A stretch of DNA of 64,000 nucleotides from Rhytidiadelphus loreus (Eukaryota > Streptophyta > Bryopsida > Hypnales > Hylocomiaceae). The translations under genes were made by a program, and so were the position numbers. The notes beneath the pieces are model-generated. The model did not search any database. It had not been told where the DNA came from and worked only from the letters and a program-made list of their open reading frames with translations. Positions 34,718 through 47,814 of the stretch are shown here, piece by piece (positions within the stretch are counted from its first letter, which is position 1; every line of letters begins with the position of its first letter). Location: the NCBI GenBank assembly GCA_947034895.1, contig OX344762.1:50571087-50635086 (forward strand), given 5' to 3'.

Positions 34718-36460
34718 TGTGTTATTTGTGTGGATTGAATTCAATAGTACTTATTTATATTGATCAACCCTCAAAACGTGTATAAATTTTTTAATTATTC
34801 TAGGGACATGTGTAAATGCCTCAAATTTCAATTTTAACTACCATGGGGTGTAGGAATTGAATGGGAAAAAATTGGAAGTAGAAAAAATAGGGACATATGT
34901 ATTATGAAATAATAGCTAAATAACCCCCATAAAAAAAAGGTTTGATGCATGTACATATGTATTACAAAGTATAGTAAAATCATAGTATAGAGTATATGGC
35001 AGTTACTACCACTTCATGGTGCATAGTAAAATAGCTAGGAGTAAACACTCAATTCTCCAACTTTGGAGGGAGTGACTTCCAAGATTATAAAATATAAGTG
35101 ATCTTCCACATGATTCATTATCCAAGCTTTTATTCATTTGAATCCAAAAATCTTTGGCCATAAAAGTGTGTACATTGAGTGAATGGTAGAATAAACATCA
35201 CATATTCTTCTTGGTGATTTTTTCTTATTCTTTTAGTTTTGATTCAATATCCCATCATTGACTTCATCATGTGAACCATTGTTGGTTTCCATCAATAGTG
35301 ATATTGATGGAAACCTTGTCATTGTATTGTGGCTGTTACAACCACTTTTGGGTGCATAGTGACACTTCTATCACTATGCACTCAAAATTTTAATTAATTA
35401 ATTTTAAACTCCACTCCACCCCCACCCTTTTAAAAAAGAAATTTAATTAAAATGAATTTCTTAAGTTTTCATCCCCCCTCCCCCTACTTGTAATTTTTTG
35501 AATGACGTTATCATGACAAACAATATGGGACAATGAAAATCTCGTATCCCATATATCGTATATCGTACATTGTATTTGTATTTATATTGTACAATATTCC
35601 AATATCACGTATTTGTATTCATATTTTGGTACCGTATCTGTATCCAGATTCTGATTCTAATTTGGATTTGGATTTGGATGGATGGCTTAGATTCAATCTC
35701 AAAGATCAAAATCTTAAGAAATTTTGAGAAATCAATGGCATTTTGGAGGAAGAAGCATTTAAAAAAAAATCAATGGCCTATTCATTTTTGGAAGAGGGGG
35801 GGGCAACTAATGGCAAACCAGATGTGTGACTGCCACCATTTTGGGACTACAAATGTACCCTTGCAATACGGCTCTAGTTGGAAGGTGATGTAGCTACTTC
35901 CCAAAGGTGAAGGTCATTCTAAATGTTGATTAAAATTTTAGAAAAGTTATGTAACTCAAAATAATTTTGAATCAATTTTCATACAAGATACTTAAAAACT
36001 ACATCTAATCCACTTTGATTCCTATTCTTTTTAATACTAATTAAAATGTTCAAAGATTTTTGAGGTTAGAATATTGAAGTACTCTAAAAGTATCCCCTCT
36101 CTAAAATGGTCATTAGATCAGTTTGTACATTACAAGCTTTTGTATTGCTACTTGGTAGTGTTCTATTAAAGTTGAAAAAATGCTCATGGTAAATGCTTGT
36201 TGAATTTGATGTGGATGACAATTTTTGAAAGACATTTCTAGGCCACATATTCACTAAAATCCTTCTAAAATTAAAAATCTCCAAATGTTCAATATTGAAG
36301 AATTTACACCAAAAAAGTACTTCATCACAGTGCATTGTACATCCTAAATTTAGAGATTTCATCGAAAACTATTCTGATAATAATAATTTTTTTAAATATA
36401 GGTATTCATAGTTTTAAGGATTGAATTTCTATTTTTATAATATTTTAATATTGTTTGAAT
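34718..36460 (+). repeat. Dispersed repeat, copy B, with about 0.75 kb extra sequence
   Basis: Homologous along most of its length to 19821-20860. Between about 35115 and 35877 it has roughly 760 bp absent from copy A. This extra piece includes a pyrimidine-rich block and a short repeat of GGATTTGGATTT type near 35660. Either copy B took an insertion or copy A lost this part. No coding capacity of known kind. Confidence 0.6.
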
Positions 36461-38000
36461 TTTTTTGTTTGACTTTGAAGTTCAAAACTTCAAATTCATT
36501 TTAATCCTTAAATGCCTAAGCGACCATAAATAGTCTCTCCAAAATTTTAGGCTTGTTTTAGTGTGGGCAGTTGAATTCCTTTGCCTAGTTTAAAAAATTT
36601 TACAGACAATATTGAAGGTTAACTATTGATAGCTTTTATTTTTCACTGAAAAATATAAATATATGATTTTTGAAAGGTCCTTAAAGGCAAATATGTACCA
36701 TTAGTGGAAGAGTAAAGCTTGCAAATTATCTCGATTTCTTGGCTTTGAGCAAAATTTGCTAATTTCACTTGATTTGAGATCTAAAAAATTGTACTTATCC
36801 ATTTACTTTGAAAATGGTCCCAATGGAAAGTGTAAAGTGTTTTCATAATTTTCACTATTGAAAATTTAAACTTGTAAGTGATAATTTGGAGTTATTTGCA
36901 ATTCCTATTTATAAAAAATAATTGCATTTCAACAATTGCGTGTATGAGTTTGATAGCTTCTCATGTGAAATTAAGGTTTTTGAAAGTGAATTTTAGTATA
37001 CTAACACTATTTGTAGTTGTTCATGTCACTTCCCATCCCAAAAATCTTTTATATGCAAATTTTTAAAACATGGTTAAAACATTGGGAGAGGGGTAGCATA
37101 CTAAAAATAGAATGCATACATTTTTTTTTGTTATAATCTCACAGCTCCTATGCAATTTCACACTCAAAATTAGTATATGTATCAATAAGTTAGCTCTCTA
37201 AACATCTATACAGTCAAATTTTGAAAAAAAACACAATTTGCTTCACTGTAGATAACTATACGCCTATGCTCTTTTTTCATAGGAAAAACATCCTTGGAAA
37301 GGCTTAGGCACTTAGGGGTTAAAGAGCTCAAAAAGCATATTGTTTACTTTTTGTTTTTCCAAATGTGTATTTTATTGAAATTGTGAGGGCAAATTTGATT
37401 TGAATTTGTTATTCAAGGTCATGAATTATTTATGGAAAAAGAAACAAATTTACGAGTATACTTTTTTTGTGCAAATACTAAAATTTTGATGCAAACTAGT
37501 ATAAAGTGAGTATTTCTATGCACCTCGAGTGCATGATGGTGGACATAGTGTGCAATTATTCTATTCTTGGTACATTGAAATCTCCATTATGTATCCCATT
37601 TCAGAAGAATGGTTTTAGTTCAATACACCTTGCCACTCCATTAGGAGCAAGGACAATATCAACATGTTTTCTTCTCTCAATGCTTATGATATTCACTCAA
37701 AAGTATTACAAAAATGTCAAGAAAAGATTGTGTAGAATTTTTTGTTGTTGAATTTCTACAAAATTAAGATGGTATTGATCTTTTTCAATGAATGTACATA
37801 GATACTTTAGGATGAACAACTAACTTTCATCCATATTTACATGTTTCATTCACATCCATGCAAGGATATGGCTTCATCCGCTCCTGCACAAAATCAAAGA
37901 AATAATAAAAATCTCTGGATCAGACATTCAAAGGAATCTTGTAACAACCCCAACAGGATTCAAACCAATCGACCGGGTATCCAACAATACCCGGATGGTC
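36461..38000. other. AT-rich intergenic DNA upstream of the MYB gene
   Basis: No feature recognised until the composition turns GC-richer at about 37860-38050, where the promoter and 5' UTR of the MYB gene probably begin. Confidence 0.45.
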
Positions 38001-38856
38001 CCGAACATCAATAGAGAAAGTCCGTCTCTCTTCTTCTGTCGTTGGGGGATAGTCCGGAGAGACCGACCGACCGACCGACTGAAGAGCTGATTTCGCCTCT
38101 TCGTTCTGCTGGGAAGTGCCGAAGTTTGATCTTGTTGAGGATTCTTAGGGTTTGAAGAAGCGCTCCGTGTTGTTGCTGCTTCAGCATCAAACGATGTTTT
38201 CGGTGATTTACTTCGCTTTCATTTCTTCCGGAAGCGTTCCAATGTCTCCGCATTTTTTGTTTTGAGGAAGCAAAAGGAGTTTCTGTTTTGGCCATGTCTC
38301 TGGCGAACCTAGAACTCTGCTCCACTGAGAGGAGGGAGCTTGAAGACGACGGAAGGGCGAGTAGGTTCGTTTTCTCCCGATTGCGCATGCTCAATTTTGA
38401 TTTCAGAGAGTTTTTGACTTGCATGTTCAGGGGTTTTGTTGTTTGTTTTTTGACTCGGACTGGATTCTAATTCCGGTACGGAGAACTGAAATTGAAAATG
38501 GAAGGGTTTGGTTGAGATCTGTGCTCGTCTTCTGTAACGACGGCAGTCGACCTGAGCGTAGATGCTCTCGGCAATTACTTTTTCGTTTACTCTACGATTT
38601 TTGTCGATTATTTTGAGTTTGTTCGTTGCTTAATTTAGCTTTCTGGATTCGGTGTTCGGGACCTGATGTGCGCAAAATTGGGGCGAGGGTGTGGTTGCAG
38701 GTCGTAGGTCGTGTGGCGAAGTGTAAGAGATTTTGGTAGGAAGCACAATAGTTATTACGGATATTCTTTGGCTACCACTCCCTTTCGTTGCTAAATTTTT
38801 TTGAGGATTTAGTGAAATATTTGTATCGAAGGTTTTTGAGAATCAAAATAATTTCT
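38001..38856 (+). promoter_or_regulatory. Promoter/5' UTR region of the MYB gene
   Basis: GC-richer than its surroundings and non-coding in the sense of the downstream gene. It holds a pyrimidine-rich block (CTCTCTTCTTCTG near 38025) and a (GACC)n tract (38061-38078). Several GT/AG options exist for an intron in the 5' UTR. A minus-strand open frame here is an antisense shadow. Confidence 0.4.
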
Positions 38857-40319
38857 ATGGCGGAGTCGCAGTCGTCTCTCACGACAGTGAATGGTTCAGT
38901 TTGGACTCGCGAACAAGACAAAGAGTTTGAGAATGCGCTTAATATTTACGAGCAAGACAGTCCCACTCGATGGGATCAGATTGCAGCAGTGGTATCTGGG
39001 AAGGATGCAGTGGAGGTGAAGCGTCACTTTGAAATATTACAGGAAGATATTAATTTGATAGACTCCGGACGAGTTGCACTCCCTAATTACAGTTTATCGT
39101 CGCTTTCATTATCTGAGGGCGGTGCAGCATCCGACAGTCCGGGTGTGAAGAAAGGGACAGGGTTTTCAGGTCAAGCCGCAGGGCCTGGCGCTAATGCAAA
39201 TGGCAATGGAAATTCTGCGTTGGGAGGAAAGGGCGTGTCATCTAAACCCGCTGACCAGGAGCGAAGAAAGGGCATTCCGTGGTCAGAGGAGGAACACAGG
39301 TGGGAATGGCTTACCTTTCAGACTGTGAATTTGTTGTGCATCCTTTGCAATTATAAACCAGGAGTTTTTTTTGTTTTTTTTCTGGAGTTTACTTTGTCCA
39401 CAGCAATTGAAAATATGAATTTTGCATAACCTTTCCTGTTATTTTACCTCATTTTTGTATACTTTCTAGATAGTCCAATCTTGACACATTTTCGTAGTGC
39501 GGGCACTACATATGTTTTAGGAGGTTTGTGACTAGGTCCTTCGTCCACCTGATGACATGCTTAACCTCCCAAGTGCTCAAGCTGAAATTAGAAGTGCTCA
39601 CATGAAGGGATTACGCCGTTGACGTATGATAATTTACCATTATACGAACCTTAAATTATGGCATAGGTCACGATGTAATTCGATGAATTCATGTATTCTA
39701 TCCAATATATTTTCAGAAGTAATCGATACACTCTCGAGTTTGTTGAGTATAGCCTTTCCTTTTTAATTCAATTTCTTCCTGCTGTCTTCGTTGTTGTTTC
39801 AACTTTTCTGTGTGATCCATGAACTGGGTCTAATCAAGAGAAATGTGACCAAATTGTCTTTGCAGGCTCTTTCTGCTAGGGCTGGCCAAATTTGGGAAGG
39901 GAGACTGGCGGAGTATATCTCGAAACTTTGTCATTTCAAGGACCCCCACACAGGTAGCAAGTCACGCTCAAAAATACTTCATAAGGTTGAACTCGATCAA
40001 CAAGGACAAGCGAAGATCCAGCATCCACGACATTACGAGTGTGAATAACGGAGATGCTGCCCAACAAGGGCAAGGCCCTATCACAGGTCAACCTGGACCC
40101 GGTGCTGCCACAGGGCAGCCGATGCAACCCGGAATGTACCCTGGTCAGCAAATGATGGGCCAACAAACGGCTGTTGGAGCTCCTGTAATGCTGCCCCCTC
40201 CAGGGCATGTCCCGTTTGGCCCCAGGGGCCATCTCCCGAGGCCTGTTATGCCTGGGCAGCAGATGGGTATGGCACCCCACATCGCTTACCCCATGCAACA
40301 GCCAGGTATGCATCATTGA
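38857..40319 (+). CDS. DIVARICATA-type MYB/SANT transcription factor (298 aa, 2 exons)
   Basis: The exons are 38857-39299 and 39866-40319; CACAG/GTGGGA to TTTGCAG/GCTC restores the Arg codon and total length is 897 nt. The N-terminal SANT domain (residues about 15-65) begins [14 protein letters not shown] and keeps regularly spaced Trp residues. The second MYB domain (about 139-190) starts [16 protein letters not shown], spans the intron and carries SHAQKYF at 180-186. This single-repeat class binds I-box/TATCC-type DNA in the nucleus. The C-terminal third is Gln/Pro/Gly/Met-rich, a likely activation or low-complexity region. The start is the second in-frame ATG (MAESQS), preferred because the upstream 23 residues are hydrophobic/basic and not typical of the family. 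Fully intact; its closest relatives act in development and hormone or stress responses. Confidence 0.93.
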
Positions 40320-43300
40320 TGAAGGGGTGGAGTCAGTGTTCCCCGAGGGTAGATTACACTCTGTGTGCCCATGTTTCTATTTGTACATCGGTTTGTGGCC
40401 CATGAATTAGCAGAGCAACGGAAAAGTTGCAGGTTCGTTTGCTATGGGTGTCCAAGAATAGCTGCCTCCTTGTAATATAGTTTCTTCACGTGCAATAAAC
40501 TATAGCCTACAGCGCTTGCAATTATGGTAGTTCTCTTTGGGAGCGCAGCTTTTTGGAGTTTGGTCCATTTCCATGAGTTGATGTTGACAGAGACTTGAAA
40601 CCAGACGTACGCTTACATCCTTTTCCTGATTTGGTGTGTGCCGTTGCATTCATACTAACATCCATTGTAGCGTGTACTATATAACACCTGTAGCTTGCTG
40701 AAGAACTACATTTGTAGCACTGTTTGGAGAAGTGCATTGAATGCGAACATGTTCCGGTACCTTTGTCATTGTGATAGTGATGTCCACGAGCCTCAAATCC
40801 GGGAGTTGAATCCGAGTTATGTAGTACTGGTTACGAATAGTATTTACACCAAGCTACTGAGTGCCCAGCATCTAATTTTGTGCTCATGATATAATCTCAA
40901 GAAATTGCTGCAGTAGTATCTGTTTTTATTTTGGGCGATTTATCACTCAAAACCTATGCAGTTTTTTTTTAAGGAATATTTGGGATAGATTCCCCTATTT
41001 TTTATGGATGGAATCTCTCAATTGCTATCAAAATCTAGGGACAATATTGCTCTATTGTGGATGAATTTGTATATTTTGGGATGAATATGTTTGTTTTCAT
41101 CTATGTTAATAGCTTCACCATTCCACTATAGATCACTTTGTGCATTATCCAAAAATAAAGAAAAATTCCCCACTCATTTGATTTTTGAGCATGCATAAAT
41201 AGATTGCTTTCTCAGTTTCTTTGTTTGCACTATTCATGGAATCTATGTAAGAATAAGGTAGGAGGTCCATAAAACACTTGGGCTCTAAAAGCATCTTCTA
41301 AAGTAGAGATATATTTTTCTTTCCCATTGCACCAATAATGTACAAATAGTGTACATTACAAGAGGTGGATGCTTTTAGTGAACACTGCATTTCAAAAAGT
41401 CTAACCTCCCCAAATTAATTATTAGTTCTTAAATGGGTGCTTTATAGACCTCCTACCTTATTACAAAATATGTCACAGTAAAACTCCTCCATTGAACTAT
41501 TTAGAGGATGTGACATGTAGGGTTTTGATTGAATCTAAGCTCAATCCCTTGGTGCCTAAATCCTTTCTTGAATTTTTGCAAATTTTTGGTGAGTAACATG
41601 ACTATTACATATACATTTAAAAATGTTTTGGGGGCAATCCAATGACTTGTGGGCTCTTTGGACAATAGAGTTCAAAAATTCATAACATATTCTGTAAAAG
41701 TCTCATTTTCCACATTTAGTAAGCTCTTCATCCCCAGAAAATATGCAATTCTATATGGTCAAAGGACTTAAATATTTTATATACAAACTACAATGTATCT
41801 ATTTCAAATAGAAGGTAAACCCCTAAATATTTGGAAGAATATTTTGGAATTCATATCATCCTTTGTTAGAATTTTTTAATTTCAATTGCAAACGCCTTCC
41901 TTTAGGTTCAAGTATACGAGAAAATGAAATAAAAAAATTTCATCCATGACGAAGGCCGAAACAGCCATTCTCACTGGAATGGGCCCATCTACCTCATGTA
42001 TACCATTTTCTGTCAACACTGGAATGTCCCTTTCAGAGAATTCAATTCTAACTGTTTTATACCAGGCGTGTTATAAATAACTTATCGATCCTGGCCAGAG
42101 CCTTTGCACGAGTCCCCAATTTTGTAGGAGGTAAAGGCACCCTCACAGCACGAGTGAATAATGTTATGCACAGTCCTGCCAGGCAACACCATGCCCACAT
42201 CTCTGACTACGATCGTTTAGAATCTGTATTGCTGGCGTCTCCAATGGCCATCGACATTGACAGAACCGTGTGAGGGGTTTCACTTTCAGCAGAGGATTTG
42301 AATGCAGATAGAAAGGAGAGACAACGTTATAATTAAACAATAAGCCTGCAACTTCGGTGACAACACAGAGCTGCAACATACAGAAAATGTAAAAGCGCAC
42401 CTCAAACTGCATCTGCATCAGGCTTCATTAATGATTCATACTTTGAACTTCTAACTTTGAAGCTACAGTGGTATTGTTCTTTGTCATTGCAACTTCTGGA
42501 CTGGGCAAAAATACGAAATACTGTAAGCGGATGTCCATAATTTCATTGAGGGTTTGCGATCTGCATTACATATCATATGATCAAATAACCGGCGACGAAC
42601 CTATTACAAAATGGAAAGGAGTGCACAATACTCTCAATTTGCAGGGCAGGCTTGCCCAAGATTTCATTTTGGACTCCAAAGTTTGAAGGGTCTCATTTCA
42701 GGGCAGTTACGCATGCTACACTGGAGACCCACATATACAAAATATTAAGAACATAAGGTACGCAAGTGAGAACCTTCTCGAGAAGCGAATTCCTAAATGA
42801 AAGCAGTGCATCCCCAACCCACCACCCTGGTCCACACATTTGCTGCAAACATTGAAAAATTGCACAAATTCGAATTAAAAATCATACCCGAGTGGTTTGG
42901 ATTTCAAACACTTGTTTATGTCCTGACAACAAATACATATATTAGATGCTTGAAATCTACAAACCGCAACTTAATGAAATGTCTATTAAACCGACACAAT
43001 TATAAATTTCAAAGCAACAAACTGAATTGCCAACAATCCAGTTGAAATAAGGTATTTATTTTCGCATTGGCTAACATCAGATCATACCTTGTAGAGGCCG
43101 CCGAACAGACCGTAGATCCCGAATATTCCGCCACCTGCTTTCGGTACTTGGACGTGCGATGAAAACAAGTGACAAGCACTTCAGACGGTACACTACTGCA
43201 AACCAGCTTTTTGCAAACGAGCGTTCAAGCAGATGCACTGATCTTCGTATACTCCAAGCAGACACTTGCAGAGAGATGCAAGGTCAGGACCAGCATGAAA

Positions 43301-43706
43301 GCTTTAGCCTATCTACAACCATTTCCTTTTCTGTACAGTCTGTAAATTATCTACAAATCTAAGGGCCGGTGGAGTTGAAAGACTTTTACACAAGGTAAAA
43401 CACCTAAAATCTCCATGTACCCAAAAGCGCCACTTGATTAGAGGCTGGTGTAGTATACATCCCCTTGATCAATATGTACCTACTGTCAACGAAGCAATAT
43501 CAGAACATCTGCCAATAAAACTTTGAGACTTCATAAGATTTGCATACAGTATCCAAAAAACGTACTCTTCGGTGCATTGGAATCCTCTTCCATTCGCCAT
43601 CAAGAACACCAACCAAAATGTGTCCAGTCTAATAATGGGAACTATGGTCAAGAGCAAAAGACACGATTTTGAATGCCCCGAACTTACACAGATGAAAGTC
43701 AGAAGT
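40320..43706. other. MYB 3' region and intergenic DNA
   Basis: The MYB 3' UTR probably ends by about 40520 (AATAAAC at 40494). The rest is AT-rich with no gene that I can assemble. One exon-like minus-strand segment ends at donor AAG/GTATGA near 43090 and reads SHVQVPKAGGGIFGIYGLF, then GGLYK. It could be an exon of an unidentified small membrane or plastid protein, or part of a transcript of the neighbouring trihelix gene. I could not join it to others. Confidence 0.4.
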
Positions 43707-45419
43707 TCAGATGCATGTTGTGATATTTGAGCTACTGAACTTCTCGCAGGTTTGCACCGCCTGTTGCTCCACTCCAGGTGGTAATTTCTTCCCCTGTCCG
43801 ATAACCTGCAGGCGTAGTCGCAGAAGTTCCAGTTTGAGATTCTCTCGTCTCTCCATGTGCTTCTCTTGCATCTCCAGTTTCTGCTCCATCAGCTTCTGCT
43901 GCAACTCCAGTCGGCGCTCTTCCATTTTGAGTTTCCTCTCCATGTGTCGCTCCTCATTCTCCAGTCGCCTTTCCTCCATTCTCTCCAGAAACTGATGCCG
44001 CCGCTCTTCCAGAGCCATAGTCATCTCCATCTTGGCTTGCTCAACACGCGCGTACGTGTCGGCAAAACCTTGCACGATCTTCGCCACACTCTGCGCTGTG
44101 AGAGTAGCTCCTCCCAGCTTCCTACGTTTGACGCTCTCCTTCCCTGGCTCAACACTACCTGCATTGCTATTATGGTGGAAGCACCCATTTCCATCACCTA
44201 TCTGAAATTCGTCCCCCAAAGTAAACGAGAATCTGTTAGAAAAAAGTGATGTGAAATTGTTCCCTTGCAAAGAGCCTCCACGAATCATAACCAAATATTA
44301 GGTGATGGTCTAGAGTTCAATTGGATGTGGAAATAACCTCCTCTACATGATAAAAATGGGAATCCTTACATTCCTACTTTCTAAATTCACAATACATACA
44401 TTTTTTTTGTCCAAAAAATATGCTTCTATCCATCAAATTCCTGATTTTCAATGCAGAAGAAAAATAGAATTCCCAACATCATTCCCCTGGCAATTTTTCC
44501 CCCATGTAAGTGACGGAATTATCAATGGGGTCTTTCTACCTTATCAAGGTACGGAATTAAGCACACAGGGTCCTTTGCAATTGCATTTACTCATTTACAA
44601 TGCAAGGGTCCAAACACCAGACTTGTACGAAATGAAATACTCATGAAGAAGATACAATACCCATGGTCAGTCTACGCTTGTGATTGGACTCTACCACTTC
44701 TAACTTCAATAATTTATAACTAATTCATGCCATCTCCAAATAATACATATTTCTGTGCATTGGAATCCTCTCAAAATCAGGACAAGATCCACCCAGAAAG
44801 AACATTAATTTTCTTCAAAAAGTCTATTTGTAAAATGGAAACCACTAAAATAAGACGAAAGAGACGGCAATAGGTTCCCTACCTTATTGCCGCGGCCACA
44901 AGTCGCACAAGGGGACGGTGACACTTCTGGCAGACGCTCCTCATGACAATCCCCGATCCTCGACGACGCAGCCGCTCCTTTCACTCCCTGATCGCCATTC
45001 ACCTCAGGCGGCATCGCATTCAGGAATGGAACTAGTCGATTACTACTGTCCTGGTGCATTACGACTTCCGGAGCTCCAAGACTGGCCATCTCCCGCTTCG
45101 GAGTCCCCCACAACAAGTCACAGCGATCGTACCACTTCCATGTAATCAAATTGCGGTCATTCTCGCCTTTGCTCGACTTCTCCCGTTTGTACCGCTTCTT
45201 CAACGAGTCAATCTTGTTCTTCATCTGCGGCTGCTCTCGCTGATGCGCCAGACGCGCATTTACTTCACGCACCACGGTCTCCCAATGCCGCTTCCCGAGA
45301 TTCTCCCTGTTCACGTGAATGTACGTGTTGCCCCATACGTCTAACAGAGCTTCCACCTCCTCGTCAATCCATGTCTCTCTCTCTGAACCTAAACTCTGCA
45401 ACCCCGATGCACTGTCCAT
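43707..45419 (-). CDS. Trihelix transcription factor with C-terminal coiled coil (343 aa, 2 exons)
   Basis: The exons are 45419-44883 and 44201-43707, phase 0, with GGCAATAAG/GTAGGG and TTTCAG/ATAGGT. Residues about 14-100 form the trihelix (MYB/SANT-like) domain: WIDEEVEALLDVWG, then a Trp in HWETVVREV, then KKRYKREK and ITWKWYDRCDLLWG. A nuclear-localisation-like KRRK lies near residue 204. Residues about 220-315 are a very regular Glu/Arg/Lys/Met coiled coil (EERRLENEERHMERKLKMEE). This order, with trihelix first and coil last, is that of the plant ASIL/ENAP group, which binds GT-type elements and often represses transcription or recruits chromatin factors. Starts at MDSASG. No break seen. 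Confidence 0.9.
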
Positions 45420-46000
45420 ATCGATCTTTAAACTAGCTCAACAAAATGGAAACATAAAAAAACGATAAAAATACTCTTCCAAAAAAGCACTGTGGACTGA
45501 TACTCATGAGCTCAACTCCATCGCACGCATACCGAGACTCCAAACCCTACCACCTCGCAAACTCGGCAATCCCGATGTGCCACCGCTGTCGATTAATCGA
45601 TCCCAAACTATCTCAATAAAAATTGAACAAATAAAAACTGAAAATAAACTCTGGTCATGGTTCAGCTTCGTCCATGGACTCTACCGCACATACACGGAAA
45701 TTGCAAACCCTGGTACCTCCAAATCAAGCTCATGAGCCCAATTGGGCACCATTTAGAACACCGTAAAGAGGGACGGATACGGCAGGGGCGTGCGGCAGAC
45801 GCTGGCGTTGCGGCGACAGCCAAAGCGAGCAGGAATGGGAGAGACAGACGAGAATGGGCGATGGCAGTGAGTCCGGGGGACGACAGAAAGAGACGCCAGA
45901 GAGGGATTCGCCGAGCTAGGGCTTGCGGCAGCGGCCGGCCCACGCTACCTGCCTTTAAAAAGCAAAAGTGATGCAACTTTTCCTTAAATGCACACATCAA
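45420..46000 (-). promoter_or_regulatory. Upstream region of the trihelix gene
   Basis: Much GC-richer than the DNA beyond 46000, as expected for a plant promoter and 5' UTR. A minus-strand frame (46000-45662) looks like a signal peptide because of its hydrophobic stretch, but it is out of context and I regard it as chance. Confidence 0.4.
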
Positions 46001-47814
46001 AATCTTGCACTATGGTGGTCAGGGTTGGCATATAATTAACTAAAGTTGGCAAATGTAATTCGGCAAATGCTTAAAAATTGAAAGATTTGATTTTGTCATA
46101 CAATTTTTTTTTATTAAAAATAAAATTCCAATAATTCTGCCACTTATTTATAGAAATATTTTTTGGCAACCCTAACTACTACGTAGAGTATAAGTACATT
46201 TTTATGATGAGAATGCTATAAGAAATTGCATTGATGCTTGGTCATTATTCCTAGTTTTACCTCTAAAAGTCCTTGATATGAAGGCATATAGAGATTCTGA
46301 ACTTTTTTGGCAAAGTAATTTGTTGCATGAATAGAATTTAGACATAAGATTTATATTTTTGCATCTTAGTTTTTTTTTCATCCCATCAATACATGAACTC
46401 ATTCAAAATCTTGCACAAGAATCATGAAGCAGTAGTGATCATACAAGTTGCATCATTGAAGAATAAACAAAAATTGATTTAAAAAAATATTTAGTTGTAC
46501 TTCATCTGTTTCGTATAGGTCTGTTAGTAAGCCCTTGAAAACATTTGTAATTGACATAGTGGATGCAATCTCTTATAGAACATCCTTTATGCAATTGTTA
46601 AAAAAGCCTTTTAATAGATAGTTATGTGGTTTGATTTAAAATGGAATTAATGATTCTTCAACATGCCCATAGTTGGTTGTTTCAAACTCACAAGGTTGGG
46701 TTTTGTATTTCAACCCTTCACACCATATACTAACACTTTGAAAGCATGTAAAAAGATCACAACTTGCCTCTCTACACCTTGACCATGATTATAGAAATCC
46801 AAACTTCCTACCTTCTAAAATGATAACTTTGAGAGCATGTAAGAAACACATGCTCAGAAGCTTGAGATTCAATGTGAAAATGAAGAAATTTAAGATTTGA
46901 ACTATGAAAGGTTCAAGCCAAGGAGGAGTTACTAGCAAAAGAACTAAACCAATTACGGGCTCTATTCTAGGCTTGCCATTTGATGTTGCTAGGCTTATAT
47001 TTGCACTATAGATGCTTTTAGGGATTCAAATTCTACACAATCTAACCATACATATTGTATCATATTCGACTCATAGAATACATATTATGAATTAGAATAT
47101 AACTAGACATACACCATTGGATTGATGAATTCATCAAATTTAGCATTGGTTGTTTGGATATCACTTTAAAATCTAAACCTTATCATGCTATATGTAGTAT
47201 CATATAAATAGAGCATGAGACCTCTTTGAAGCTTTTGAGACTTGTAGGAAGTACAATAATGATCCCAATTAGAAGACACATATTGGTTTTGGATCATTAT
47301 GAATGCAATTTTGTCACTACTAGGGTCACTACTCAATCTCATTTTGTGAACCCTCTATGTCAAATACACAAAGGAACATTCATGTTGCATCCAAAATTGG
47401 GTTGTTTAGACCTTTAGTGATTAACATTCAAATTATAAACCACTCAAATGCAAGCTTTAGTGTATTGGAATCTTCTTTAATTTGATAACAAGGATATTTA
47501 AAATTTTGACCAATTTAATAAAAATAAATTTAATATTTAATATTTAAATGAATTTTTTTGGACAATAGTTATATCATTTATTTATTCAATTATACCTTCA
47601 TAAGTACAACACCTTCCTCGTGACATTGAATTACATTTTGATATTTTTTTAAATACATTGTAGTTGTAGTTAAAGTTCAACAAAAAATAAGTCTAAAAAT
47701 AGATGAAAAAAATCATAGGAATTTTTTTTCAAAAAAAAAGAAATTTGCATGGTAAAAAAAATAACATTGACTAAAATTTCTATTTTCAGCATCTACCAAC
47801 CTTATACTTTAAAA
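46001..47814. other. AT-rich intergenic DNA, nothing recognised
   Basis: No coding segment, inverted repeat or RNA gene found. Confidence 0.5.

Noticed and set aside
42164..43265. Minus-strand open frames near the trihelix 3' side
   Set aside because: No consistent exon chain; only the short GGGIFGIYGLFGGLYK segment looks coding, which is not enough to call a gene.
43711..44249. Plus-strand open frames of 94 and 130 codons
   Set aside because: Exact antisense of the trihelix coiled coil; Ser/Leu/Phe/Cys-rich composition is the shadow of Glu/Lys/Arg codons.
45662..46000. Minus-strand frame with a signal-peptide-like hydrophobic stretch
   Set aside because: Lies in the upstream region of the trihelix gene; no domain after the hydrophobic part and no splice context.
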